Part shown: piece by piece, positions 1 through 8,184 of the stretch
Layout: the number at the start of each line of letters is the position of its first letter
Position numbering within the stretch: position 1 is the stretch's first letter
Source: JACWAE01 sp963847595
GTDB taxonomy: Bacteria; Chloroflexota; Dehalococcoidia; SZUA-161
Assembly (NCBI GenBank): GCA_963847595.1
Contig: CAWKAJ010000002.1
Span: forward strand, 806,001 to 870,000
Reading direction: 5' to 3'
Length of the DNA: 64,000 nt
Made by a program: the position numbers and the translations under genes
Notes under the pieces: model-generated
Database searches by the model: none
What the model saw: only the letters and a program-made list of their open reading frames with translations
Told to the model about the DNA's origin: nothing

Positions 1-541
1 AGTTGGCCAGCCCCATCCAGCCAATTATAATTTCCTTCTTGTTGTAGGGGATTCTGCTTATCGGGTGGAATATGGCTGTATCTACTGGGGTCGGGATCAG
101 ATGAACGTTATTGTTGAGGGGACGTGCATACTCCACCAAAAAGTGACTACCCACAGTGACCATATCACACTTTTTAATAATACTAGGCAAGTAGTGATAC
201 CACACTTTGTGCAGTGCTATATGGCCGCTGGCCTCGTGCACAAAAAGGGCGTCATCGAAATCATAGATTATCTTTTTCTTCAAGAGCTTGCTCAGCGACA
301 AAATGAGATAGGCAAGTAAGTTTCCCTGTCGATGCAGCACCAAGATGTCAGAACTTTTCAAGCGGGCAACAACGGAAAAATATGATTTCAAGTTTGGGAC
401 AGGTGACGTCTCCGACCCTAGAAGACCCGCATAGACCTGAGATTCTATGCCATATTTCTGTAATTCGCGGGAAATCAAGCGCCCTCTATGCTCGAGGCTA
501 GAGCCCTGAGGGGTAGTATCTGCAAAAAAAATTATCTTCAT
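1..541 (-). CDS. Glycosyltransferase, group 1 (GT4-like), N-terminal part; runs off the window
   Basis: An open minus-strand frame starts at an ATG at 539-541 and continues off the left edge, so only about 180 N-terminal residues are visible. The protein opens with MKIIFFADTTPQGSSLEHRG, a Rossmann-like beta strand and loop typical of GT-B enzymes. Further on it has IIYDFDDALF, a VTVGS segment, a LIPTPVDTAIFHP stretch and IIIGWMGLAN, all usual in GT4 sugar-nucleotide glycosyltransferases. It would transfer a sugar from an activated donor to a glycan in the cytoplasm. The donor and acceptor cannot be read from the sequence. It heads the downstream end of a minus-strand glycan cluster with GT2 and FkbM genes. 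Confidence 0.8.
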   Translation of the reverse strand, partial: MKIIFFADTTPQGSSLEHRGRLISRELQKYGIESQVYAGLLGSETSPVPNLKSYFSVVARLKSSDILVLHRQGNLLAYLILSLSKLLKKKIIYDFDDALFVHEASGHIALHKVWYHYLPSIIKKCDMVTVGSHFLVEYARPLNNNVHLIPTPVDTAIFHPISRIPYNKKEIIIGWMGLAN

Positions 542-560
542 TCTGATTCGCTTTTATTCA

Positions 561-707
561 TCAGAAACACGACTCTCCTATATTCCAGGCTGTTCCTTTT
601 TTCCTTGGCTCTGCGCCATCCCCATAGCGATAAGCCTGCTTAGCGAAATCCTTTAGTCCTCTATTATGATTATGCAAGACAATAGCATCCGGAGTATATA
701 TCAATAT
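561..707 (-). pseudogene. Remnant of a GT2 glycosyltransferase (C-terminal piece)
   Basis: Minus-strand translation gives 48 codons beginning ILIYTPDAIVLHNHNRG and continuing KDFAKQAYRYGDG, directly after an in-frame TAA and ending at TGA (561-563). It closely parallels LIYTPDAVILHDHDRG and KKSYRYGKD in the intact GT2 at 1944-2858. There is no start codon and no nucleotide-binding half, so this is a broken copy rather than a gene. The rest of the space up to 885 shows nothing else I can identify. Confidence 0.65.
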
Positions 708-885
708 TTATCTATGGTTACTGCGATACAGAATCCCCTGTACTTAGAGTAGCAGGGTTCTAAGTCTGTTTCCCCACCGCCAAGCGTTATCTTTACTGGT
801 GCTCTTGATACTATCAAGGTTTCTCTCTTTTGATGCATTCTCTAAACTCTGCTAGCCTGCCCCTCCAGCAACGAATGCTCTCATT

Positions 886-1240
886 TTAACTATATCTCAA
901 TTTTTTCTCTACCCAATTATATGTGAGTCTCAAGCCTTCATCTAGACTAACGCGTGGTTGCCAAGATAACAAAGCCTTAGACTTAGCTATGTCTGACGTT
1001 CTACTTATAGGGCCACTCGGTCTGGAGACATCATAAGTTATTTTTATTTGCTTTCCTGATATACGCACCACCTTTTCACCTATAGCACCGATACTTGTTG
1101 GCACAACAGAGCCCATATGCTTGATTATAGTCACGCAGGTCAGCTTTGTTTATCCTAACCACCCTGCCCTGACTGACAAGGATCTGAACTAAGTAACTGC
1201 CTATGAAGACCAAACCACCTGTGACCAGTAATTTATTCAT
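886..1240 (-). pseudogene. Decayed NAD-dependent sugar epimerase/dehydratase (N- and C-termini joined)
   Basis: The ATG at 1238-1240 opens MNKLLVTGGLVFIGSYL, the Rossmann start of an extended SDR sugar epimerase, although the usual TGGAGFIG is degraded to TGGLVFIG. After about 35 residues the homology jumps, in another frame, to a typical epimerase C-terminus: SGPISRTSDIAKSKALLSWQ, then LDEGLRLTYNWVEKKL, ending at 886. About 200 internal residues of a roughly 310-residue family, including the YxxxK active site, are missing. The ATG overlaps the stop of the upstream FkbM gene (ATGA), so it was once translationally coupled to it. It cannot encode an active enzyme. Confidence 0.7.
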
Positions 1241-1947
1241 GTTACTGCCCTATATACCCAATATGAGCCAAAAAGGTTACGCCTACCATAGCCTTGAAGC
1301 AACCTATCTGCATCAGCCAACCTTGCAGTTTCCACTATAATGTCAGGATGCTTCTGGCTAATAAACTTGAGTCCGCCTTCCAATACATCTATCTCTCTAC
1401 CCTCGGCATCTATCTTTACCACTATAGGCTGATTTAACTCAAGCAAACTGTCTAAGGTCATACAGTTGACCAACTCGCAATTCTTATCTGCTTTATCAGT
1501 GACATAGCTCAATGAAGGAATTGAATCATGTCTTAGATAAACACTAGCCATTGTTGAACCCACTGCTGAATGGCAAGGATATACGTTCTTCAGAGTCCTA
1601 CAATTTCTCCCAAGTATCTTATAGGTCTCTTTATTCGGCTCAAAACAAAAAACCTCTCTTGCCATCCTTGAAGCATAAACTGTGTGGCAACCTATATAAG
1701 CTCCAATGTCAATGAAAATACTGTCTTTACTAAGCAAACTTTTTAATTCACGCTTCACATAAGGTTCCCACAAGCCCAAAGCCATATAGCACTCCTGCAA
1801 ATATAGAGGTCTAAAACAAAAACCATTCATGGAAACTGCAAAAGTAGTTTTATATTTGCTAAAAGGCACTGTCAGCACTCTATTATATGCAACCTCAGCC
1901 AATCTATTTAAGCTTAAGAGATAAGTCCAAACTCTGGCATTTATCAT
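1237..1947 (-). CDS. FkbM-family SAM-dependent methyltransferase
   Basis: The protein has 236 residues from an ATG at 1945-1947 that overlaps the stop of the upstream GT2 by four bases (ATGA). A longer upstream frame exists but is only the shadow of the GT2. The FkbM core is visible: IFIDIGAYIGCHTVYASR (SAM-binding motif I), CFEPNKETY (acidic residue binding the SAM ribose) and IVVKIDAEGREIDVLEGG, the family's KIDxEGxE signature. FkbM enzymes mostly O-methylate sugars or secondary metabolites. Within a glycosyltransferase cluster this one probably methylates a glycan. Its product is not identifiable more precisely. Confidence 0.82.
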   Translation of the reverse strand: MINARVWTYLLSLNRLAEVAYNRVLTVPFSKYKTTFAVSMNGFCFRPLYLQECYMALGLWEPYVKRELKSLLSKDSIFIDIGAYIGCHTVYASRMAREVFCFEPNKETYKILGRNCRTLKNVYPCHSAVGSTMASVYLRHDSIPSLSYVTDKADKNCELVNCMTLDSLLELNQPIVVKIDAEGREIDVLEGGLKFISQKHPDIIVETARLADADRLLQGYGRRNLFGSYWVYRAVT

Positions 1948-2858
1948 CGCTTGAATACCTGTTTCCAAAATCCAGCAATAAAGGCTAAATGTTGAGAAGC
2001 AAAGGCTAAAGGCACAGACACCACAAAAACCGCCTCTTTGTTCTGCCTTGCTGTTAATAGCCCAATCGTTACAGCCAACAGAACATACAATCCAGCTATC
2101 ACGGCAAGCACTACCCAAGAATAGATAGCAGACAGAAGCATAAAAGGCGCAACAAAAGCGACAATGGCTTGAGAGTCAAATAGTCTAGCCTCTCTCCTGT
2201 CCTTGCCATACCTATATGACTTTTTGATAAACTCCAACAATCCCCTATCATGATCGTGCAAAATTACAGCATCAGGTGTATAAATCAGCCTACCCAACTT
2301 ACTTAGCCTAGTTGAGAACTCTAAATCTTCCCCCCCCTTCAAATTTGTCTTGAATCCGCCAACTGCCACTATGTTTTTCTTACTCACCATGCCATTCGCG
2401 CCACAAACACTTAACCTCTTCATTTCTTTCCGAGTAGTCCACCTAGACCTAGCCCCACTAAAGGGAGTTTGAAAAGTCAGATTTATAGAACGAGTCCACA
2501 AGCCTGTCCCTATATCATTAAATCTTCCCCCTACTCCTACAATACCTTCATGGAACTCTAAGATTAGATTATGAAGCCAATTCTTATCAGGAATACAGTC
2601 TGCATCAGTAAAAGCTATAAACTCGCCTAGTGCCTCATCTACGCCCATCTGTAATGCTCCTGCCCTTGTATGGTAGTCCTCAAAAACTAATTTGGCAGGA
2701 AAGCCCTTTACCACATCTGCAGTCCCATCCGTAGAATGCCCATCTACAACTATGACTTCATAGGGGCGAATAGATTGGTTCAGCACAGACTCAAGACATT
2801 TTCCTATCTTGTTGGCGTTGTTCACGACTGGTATCACAACCGATATCTTCTCTGCCAT
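1944..2858 (-). CDS. Family 2 glycosyltransferase with C-terminal membrane segments
   Basis: The 304-residue protein starts MAEKISVVIPVVNNANKIGK. It has the GT-A fold signatures ISVVIPV, VIVVDGHSTDGT and a metal-binding FTDADCIPD around residues 93-101. GGEDLEFSTRLSKLG supplies the ED/xRW-like acceptor and base region. After about residue 225 the sequence is hydrophobic, with likely two membrane helices (IVAFVAPFMLLSAIYSWVVL and the next stretch), so the enzyme probably sits on the inner face of the membrane and elongates lipid-linked or polymer glycans. It is translationally coupled to the FkbM gene. Two broken relatives occur within 2.5 kb (561-707 and 3046-3270), suggesting local duplication and decay. 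Confidence 0.87.
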   Translation of the reverse strand: MAEKISVVIPVVNNANKIGKCLESVLNQSIRPYEVIVVDGHSTDGTADVVKGFPAKLVFEDYHTRAGALQMGVDEALGEFIAFTDADCIPDKNWLHNLILEFHEGIVGVGGRFNDIGTGLWTRSINLTFQTPFSGARSRWTTRKEMKRLSVCGANGMVSKKNIVAVGGFKTNLKGGEDLEFSTRLSKLGRLIYTPDAVILHDHDRGLLEFIKKSYRYGKDRREARLFDSQAIVAFVAPFMLLSAIYSWVVLAVIAGLYVLLAVTIGLLTARQNKEAVFVVSVPLAFASQHLAFIAGFWKQVFKR

Positions 2859-3045
2859 CTAATCTCCTTATTGCCAATGGTTGGAAGGATAGCTCCGGCA
2901 TTCTCCCTGTTATCATCTGTGTAGCCCCTGAAATCATTTCCTACAGAAATGCACCTCTTAGCCCCTCCATCCGTCCATGCCTCTTATACCTCCACCCCAA
3001 CTTGGCTACCACCAGCTCTATTGTGATAATCCTAGTACAATATCT

Positions 3046-3270
3046 TCACTGGAAATGTGCTTGCGTTCTCAACTGTTTATCGGAAGAATGACCACCAACT
3101 ACTATCACCTCGCAGGGCTTAAGCGACTGCGAGAAAACAGCATCTAGGCAGTGCGTAATCTTATAAGCTTCGTTTCTAACCGGTATTACAACCGATATCC
3201 TAGGGCCGCTCATCTCTCTTGTTGCCTTGTTTGCACCAACCAATTCATTTCCACTTGGAGGAGATACCAC
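3046..3270 (-). pseudogene. Truncated GT2 glycosyltransferase N-terminus
   Basis: The frame encodes only the first beta-alpha-beta of a GT2 enzyme. The recognisable protein begins at an internal Met (MSGPRISVVIPVRNEAYK), continues CLDAVFSQSLKPCEVIVV and GGHSSD, then breaks into unrelated residues. No DxD metal site remains. Downstream, 2941 to about 3040 in another frame reads ELVVAKLGWRYKRHGRMEG and LRGAFL before a stop, which may be the C-terminal end of the same or a neighbouring gene joined by an internal deletion. The layout resembles the head-to-tail epimerase at 886-1240. Confidence 0.6.
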
Positions 3271-3401
3271 CCTTCTTATGTCAATGAAGTCACTTCCAAT
3301 AATACCCGGGATGTGGAATGCGATGTCTTAATCTAGGCTATCACGTATACTTAATTACACTCATTGATTGAGGCTATTACTCTATCTTAGATGCCAATTG
3401 G

Positions 3402-4316
3402 TTAGCGCTCTCTCATTAATTCTTTTACTGCCTGAAGCATAAGCGCAGCGAATATCGCCAGCAGTCCTGCCAGACAGAGCAAAATTGTCTCCAATGCATT
3501 CCCCACTGCCAACTCTTTGGTCGCACTGTAGACCGATAATACATGCACTCCTATCACCAGACCGCCCACTAAGAGCCCAAACCCCGGCACCCCAAACAAC
3601 AACAAGGGCTGCCTTAAGCTGAACAAAACAAGCACTCTGCTTAGAACGCCTACGCCATGACCTATCGGGCTCCGCTTCGCACTACCTGTATAAGAAACAT
3701 CTATGGGCACTTCCGCCACCTTGAGGCCTCTTCTCCCTATAGCGAATTGTATCTCGGAACTAACCGCCATCCCGTCCTCAGCTAGATCCAACTCCTTGAG
3801 TGCCTTTGCCGAGTATGCCCTAAACCCACTTTGAGAATCACTGATTTTTTGCCCCGAGCCCACGTTAGTGATAGCCGTCAGAGCTCGCTGCCCTAGCCGA
3901 CGATAAAAAGGCGGCTTCTTAGCCGCCCCTAGGAACCGAGAGCCAATTACAACATCTGCCTCGCCATCGAGAAGAGGTTTGATCACTTTGGGAATGTCTC
4001 TGGGGTCATGCTGCCCGTCGCCATCAAGAATGACCAACACATCTGCGCCAAGTTGTTTCCCCTTTTCCAGGGCACTCCGGATTGCAGCACCATATCCTCG
4101 ATTCTGCCCATGCTGGTGAACCGTCGCACCCGCTCCGGCAGCGATCTCAGCAGTTGCATCTGTCGAACCATCGTCGATAACTAAGACGCTATCGGCGAAC
4201 TTTTTTGCCTTGACCACTATGCTGCCGATGCAACGTTCCTCGTTAAAACATGGGATGGCGACAACAACCTTCGGCTTATCCTTCGCTTGTTCTCTGGCTG
4301 TCAGTTCATCTTTCAT
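3402..4316 (-). CDS. Polyprenyl-phosphate sugar synthase-like GT2 (DPM1/AglJ-type) with two membrane helices
   Basis: The protein has 304 residues from the internal ATG (MKDELTAREQAKDKPKV); a longer frame begins 36 bases upstream. The GT2 catalytic domain has VVVAIPCFNEERCIG, VLVIDDGSTDAT, NRGYGAAIRSAL and the metal motif LDGDGQHDP, followed by DVVIGSRFLG and SQSGFRAYS. These match dolichol/undecaprenol-phosphate mannose or glucose synthases. The C-terminal quarter has two hydrophobic helices (LLLFGVPGFGLLVGGLVIGV and ETILLCLAGLLAIFAALML). The family makes a lipid-phosphate sugar for membrane glycosylation. Its place directly downstream of STT3 suggests a role in lipid-linked oligosaccharide assembly for N-glycosylation. 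The sugar is unknown. Confidence 0.85.
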   Translation of the reverse strand: MKDELTAREQAKDKPKVVVAIPCFNEERCIGSIVVKAKKFADSVLVIDDGSTDATAEIAAGAGATVHQHGQNRGYGAAIRSALEKGKQLGADVLVILDGDGQHDPRDIPKVIKPLLDGEADVVIGSRFLGAAKKPPFYRRLGQRALTAITNVGSGQKISDSQSGFRAYSAKALKELDLAEDGMAVSSEIQFAIGRRGLKVAEVPIDVSYTGSAKRSPIGHGVGVLSRVLVLFSLRQPLLLFGVPGFGLLVGGLVIGVHVLSVYSATKELAVGNALETILLCLAGLLAIFAALMLQAVKELMRER

Positions 4317-4421
4317 CACTAGCCATCTCCATTGCCTTAAGCAGTGTAGCATAAGGCAGTCAATTTGACAAACGATGGATTTACATTGGGCTGCTTCTAG
4401 GGAGCGATGTAAAGGTGTTCC

Positions 4422-6794
4422 TTAGGGAGAATATTGGAATATCTCCACTTCGGAGATGTTTCCCTGCTGCTGTGTCGCAACTGTAGTTGGAGACTGGTGG
4501 ATCAACTCATAATGCCCCAGTTTTTCGAGAGGGACAGGGCTGTCAACCGGACTGTTGCCCACTATCTGATAGCCCGGGTTAGCATCTACAAAAGATTTGG
4601 CATCGTCATAGGTGGAAAATGTTTTCTGATCGGTGATGACCTTTGCCGTGAACGTACCGCCATCGGTAGCCGTCAACTGCTGCTGCTTCCAGGAAATGGT
4701 TATGACCTGCTGAGGAACCCATTCCTGACCTTGGAAGAGGTATAAGCGGGAGCACATGGATTGATAATATTCCGGATAATAAAGCATCACCGGTTGATAC
4801 GTCCCTGTCTGGGTACTCTGATAAAACACATCGAAAAATTGAGATTGGTCCTTGCCTGCCCAGACTGCCATGGCATAGAATTTCCCAACAGCCATAGAAC
4901 TATCTATTATTACATACTTGGAGTCCAGCCTATCCAGTATCTGGCTGCCTGATGCCTCATCCTGCGCAGTAAAAAACAAGCCTGCATCCGTAGCACCGGC
5001 CTGGCTCGGATTCGCGTTGGGTATGCGGTGGGCGATATAGGTTATGAAGTAACCATAGTCCCACCAGCTCATCACTCCGTATGCCGATGCTGGATATTGG
5101 TAAGCCGTTCCATTGGCCGGCATCTGGTATAGTTCATAGTAGAAGTTAGGGTTGTTAAAGGGGTCCGGGGTATTGTCTCTCATCCAGACGAGAGATTCAT
5201 GCCAGTCGGGGTCAACGCCTGTATTCGCTTTAACGCGGTCAATCGCCAGGCCTATATTGGGGTAGAATGCCAAGAAGAACACCACTATCAGTATGAGCGA
5301 GACGTAGACGTTTCTCGCGTTTAGATACCTGGTTGCCAAAACCCGCTGTTCGCGTTTCTTAGCTTTGCCTTTCCTTTGTTTTGACTTCTTGCCCTGCTTA
5401 GTCTTCCATACCTCTTTCTCACTCTTCCTAACTCTGCTATCTTCCCCTACTTCAATGCCTTCAGGGGCTTCCCTGAGGCCAGCGAACTCAAGTGCCCTCC
5501 AACACAAATAGGCAGTGAGCACAGCAATGTTCACGGCGAAATAGTATCCGAAGCGGTTTTCAGCCCATGTAGCCGCCAGCATCACCAGGCTCCATATAAG
5601 TAGCAATGTCTTCTCGGCAGCTCCTTCCCTAATGACAAGGTATGCAATTATTACCAGAGATATTAGAGCCAAGTACAAACATATGGCGAAGTCCTGCCAT
5701 GCCATGGATAAGTTGAGCCGCTGCACCTCAGCGACTGTCCTCATACCCGAGCTCGGGGTAAACACACTCAGCCTATCCAAGATCGCTCTAAACAAGGAAG
5801 GGTCTGCCAGATAGAATAATCCTGCTCCGATACCGCCCAGGACAACCAGCGCCGCCGGATACCAGAGCCTCTTCATGTCCCTACTGGTCATCAAAAAGGA
5901 AACAACACCAAGCGCCAGGAAGGCCAGGATACCTACGAGAAGCGCAGCAAACTGGAGGTTCCACAACACGTATCCATTCCAGCACGCGCTGACCATGAAC
6001 AGGGCTATTAGGAAGCAGAGACCCGCAGCGATACAAAGGTAATCAGTAGATTTGCCCCTGAGATGGTCTATAACAAATTGAATGACAGCGAAAATGAAAA
6101 TTATGAAAATGAACAGCCCGCCACCCTGCCAGGTAAGTAGATAGACTCCCAGCGCTATCCCGGCCAGCACAGAATAAAGCAAGGGCCTCCTCAGGGTCCT
6201 CCAATCTCTCACCCAAAGGCTCTTGAAAGAAATGTCACTTTCCCTTGAGCTCTTCACCGCCAGAATCAAGAACATTATCGTTACCGCACTGAACAGGGTT
6301 TCGGTAACATGGTATTCGGGGAATCCCAGCATGGAGCGCCAGAGGAAAGCACCCGGCAAAATGCCAATCAGGGCCGCGCCAATAAGCCCTGCCTTCTTGT
6401 TGAATAGCTCTTTACCGATGAAGTAGACCGGCACAGTGACCAGCGCCCCCAGGATGGCCGGCAGATAGGCTCCTACCGTTTCTATGACCTTCTGAGTTGG
6501 TGAGCCGGCACCGAAGACCCAGGCGAAGAAGCCCCAAAGTAGATAGAAAAAGGGCGGTTGAGTTATGGGCATTCCGCCTGGGTAGAGGCCATAGGGGTCA
6601 ATAAGCATCCGGTGCGGGAAGTGGAGAGCCAACATCAGCACCTGCCGCATATGATAATAGTTGTCCGTTTCCTGGAAGTTGACCCAACCGCTGGCAAAGA
6701 CGTTATGGTAATTGAAGTACGTGCGCAGGAACAGGGCGATTAAGAAGACTGCGAACAAGGCCAGGCCATATTTGGAGCGCGTTAAGAATTTCAT
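4422..6794 (-). CDS. STT3-family oligosaccharyltransferase (AglB/PglB-like)
   Basis: The protein has about 790 residues. It has an N-terminal membrane half with many hydrophobic helices and a soluble periplasmic C-terminal domain. The catalytic signature WWDYG is at residues 577-581, counted from the ATG at 6792-6794. The first external loop has ETDNYYHMRQVL, matching the acidic metal-binding loop (D-x-YYHxR) of archaeal and bacterial STT3. A lysine/arginine-rich linker (KKSKQRKGKAKKREQRV) precedes the last helix before the catalytic domain. STT3 transfers a lipid-linked oligosaccharide to Asn in N-x-S/T sequons on the outer membrane face. An in-frame GTG lies seven codons upstream. The DPM-like and GT genes downstream probably supply the lipid-linked sugar. 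Confidence 0.9.
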   Translation of the reverse strand: MKFLTRSKYGLALFAVFLIALFLRTYFNYHNVFASGWVNFQETDNYYHMRQVLMLALHFPHRMLIDPYGLYPGGMPITQPPFFYLLWGFFAWVFGAGSPTQKVIETVGAYLPAILGALVTVPVYFIGKELFNKKAGLIGAALIGILPGAFLWRSMLGFPEYHVTETLFSAVTIMFLILAVKSSRESDISFKSLWVRDWRTLRRPLLYSVLAGIALGVYLLTWQGGGLFIFIIFIFAVIQFVIDHLRGKSTDYLCIAAGLCFLIALFMVSACWNGYVLWNLQFAALLVGILAFLALGVVSFLMTSRDMKRLWYPAALVVLGGIGAGLFYLADPSLFRAILDRLSVFTPSSGMRTVAEVQRLNLSMAWQDFAICLYLALISLVIIAYLVIREGAAEKTLLLIWSLVMLAATWAENRFGYYFAVNIAVLTAYLCWRALEFAGLREAPEGIEVGEDSRVRKSEKEVWKTKQGKKSKQRKGKAKKREQRVLATRYLNARNVYVSLILIVVFFLAFYPNIGLAIDRVKANTGVDPDWHESLVWMRDNTPDPFNNPNFYYELYQMPANGTAYQYPASAYGVMSWWDYGYFITYIAHRIPNANPSQAGATDAGLFFTAQDEASGSQILDRLDSKYVIIDSSMAVGKFYAMAVWAGKDQSQFFDVFYQSTQTGTYQPVMLYYPEYYQSMCSRLYLFQGQEWVPQQVITISWKQQQLTATDGGTFTAKVITDQKTFSTYDDAKSFVDANPGYQIVGNSPVDSPVPLEKLGHYELIHQSPTTVATQQQGNISEVEIFQYSP

Positions 6795-7111
6795 CTTCAC
6801 ACTATACGGTGGCACCGTTCATTTTACGCATACTCGATTTCGGTGTTTGATAACATTCAAGGCAAACATAGTCTAATAGCCGCCCAAGCTATGCCATTAG
6901 GGATAAAATTACCACATATTAAGTATTTATTCAACCCCTCTACTTTTGTCCCCGGTTGTGCCAGAAAATACTCACACATAATATCACACCGCACCATGAA
7001 AAATTAGCACAACCGCGAGGCAGCGAAGGTGCTTTGAGATCAGATGATAATAGAGGCAACAGTTCTGAAGGGCAAGCCAGCATCCCAACAAAATCAACTT
7101 CGCCAACTAGC
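6795..7111. other. Intergenic region between STT3 and pilT
   Basis: About 317 bases between two minus-strand genes. It contains a short open frame of 65 codons (6940-7137, minus) with no recognisable family that overlaps the end of pilT. I see no tRNA, strong hairpin or clear promoter. It presumably carries the STT3 promoter, but I could not assign -35/-10 boxes. Confidence 0.5.
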
Positions 7112-8167
7112 TCATCCGCGAATACGGCGCAACTCATCTGGTTTGCTACACCTCAGCAATGCATCCTCAAGAGTCACCGCCCCTGACCTCACGAGCTCCT
7201 GTAGCGCTTGGTCCATAGTCTGCATGCCGAATTGCTTTCCGGTCTGCAAGTAAGTAGGAAGTTGCTCAGTCCTGGCATCACGGATGAGATTACGTATGGC
7301 ATCAGTCGCCACCATGATTTCGAAAGCAGCTACTCTCCCCTTGCCCCCAGCTCTGGGCAAAAGGAACTGAGAGAGTACACCCTCCAACACCATCGATAGC
7401 TGGAATCTAATCTGCGGTTGCTGGTGAGCGGGGAAAACATCGACTATGCGGTCAATGGTCTGAGGAGCGCTCGCCGTATGCAGTGTACTCAAAACTAGGT
7501 GACCAGTCTCTGCAGCAGTGATCGCAGTTGATATTGTCTCCAAATCACGCATCTCTCCTACAAGTATTACATCAGGATCCTGACGCAAGGCATGCTTCAA
7601 GGCAATGGCGAAGGACTTTGTATCATCGCCCAGGTCTCTCTGGGCAATGAGACACTTCTCGTTATGATGAAGGAACTCAATAGGATCCTCGATCGTGATT
7701 ACATTTCGTCTATCGGTCTTATTTAGATAATCAATCATAGCAGCCAATGTGGTTGACTTCCCCATTCCTGTAGGTCCGGTAACTAGGACCAAGCCCTTGG
7801 TCTTAACAGCTAGAGTCTTACAGACAGGCGGCAATCCAAGTTGATCGATCGTTGGCACTTTCAGCGGCACCTGTCGCATAGCTATGCTGATTGTCCCCCG
7901 CTGAAAGAAAGCGTTGACCCTGAAACGAGCCAAGCCAGCTATGCTGAACGGCATGTCCAATTCCAGCTCGTTGTAGAATCTCTCTCTCTGCCGCTCAGTA
8001 GTGATATGCTCCAGCGATTCTTTCATAAACTGCGGAGTAACATTGGGCAGTTCCTCCAAAGGTCTAAGAACACCATCAATGCGAAGCACAGGCGGGCTTG
8101 GCACCCTCAAATGCAAGTCAGAGGCTCCCTTTTCCACCATTAATCGCAATAGTTCTTCGACATTCAA
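7112..8167 (-). CDS. pilT: PilT-type twitching motility / pilus retraction ATPase
   Basis: The 351-residue protein is the usual length for PilT. It begins MNVEELLRLMVEKGASDLHL, as PilT family members do, with Walker A GPTGMGKST at residues 131-139, an Asp box (ITIEDPIEF), Walker B LVGEMRD, a His box (TGHLVLSTLHTASA) and AIRNLIRD, the PilT-specific motif near the C-terminus. The family hydrolyses ATP in a hexamer at the base of a type IV pilus and drives retraction. No pilB, pilC or pilin gene is in the window. It lies just downstream (17 bases) of a diguanylate cyclase gene, which fits cyclic-di-GMP control of surface behaviour, though that link is inferred. Confidence 0.92.
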   Translation of the reverse strand: MNVEELLRLMVEKGASDLHLRVPSPPVLRIDGVLRPLEELPNVTPQFMKESLEHITTERQRERFYNELELDMPFSIAGLARFRVNAFFQRGTISIAMRQVPLKVPTIDQLGLPPVCKTLAVKTKGLVLVTGPTGMGKSTTLAAMIDYLNKTDRRNVITIEDPIEFLHHNEKCLIAQRDLGDDTKSFAIALKHALRQDPDVILVGEMRDLETISTAITAAETGHLVLSTLHTASAPQTIDRIVDVFPAHQQPQIRFQLSMVLEGVLSQFLLPRAGGKGRVAAFEIMVATDAIRNLIRDARTEQLPTYLQTGKQFGMQTMDQALQELVRSGAVTLEDALLRCSKPDELRRIRG

Positions 8168-8184
8168 GCCTTAGCAACACCTTT

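Noticed and set aside
6940..7137. 65-codon minus-strand frame after pilT
   Set aside because: It resembles no family, overlaps the pilT end and has no ribosome-binding site.
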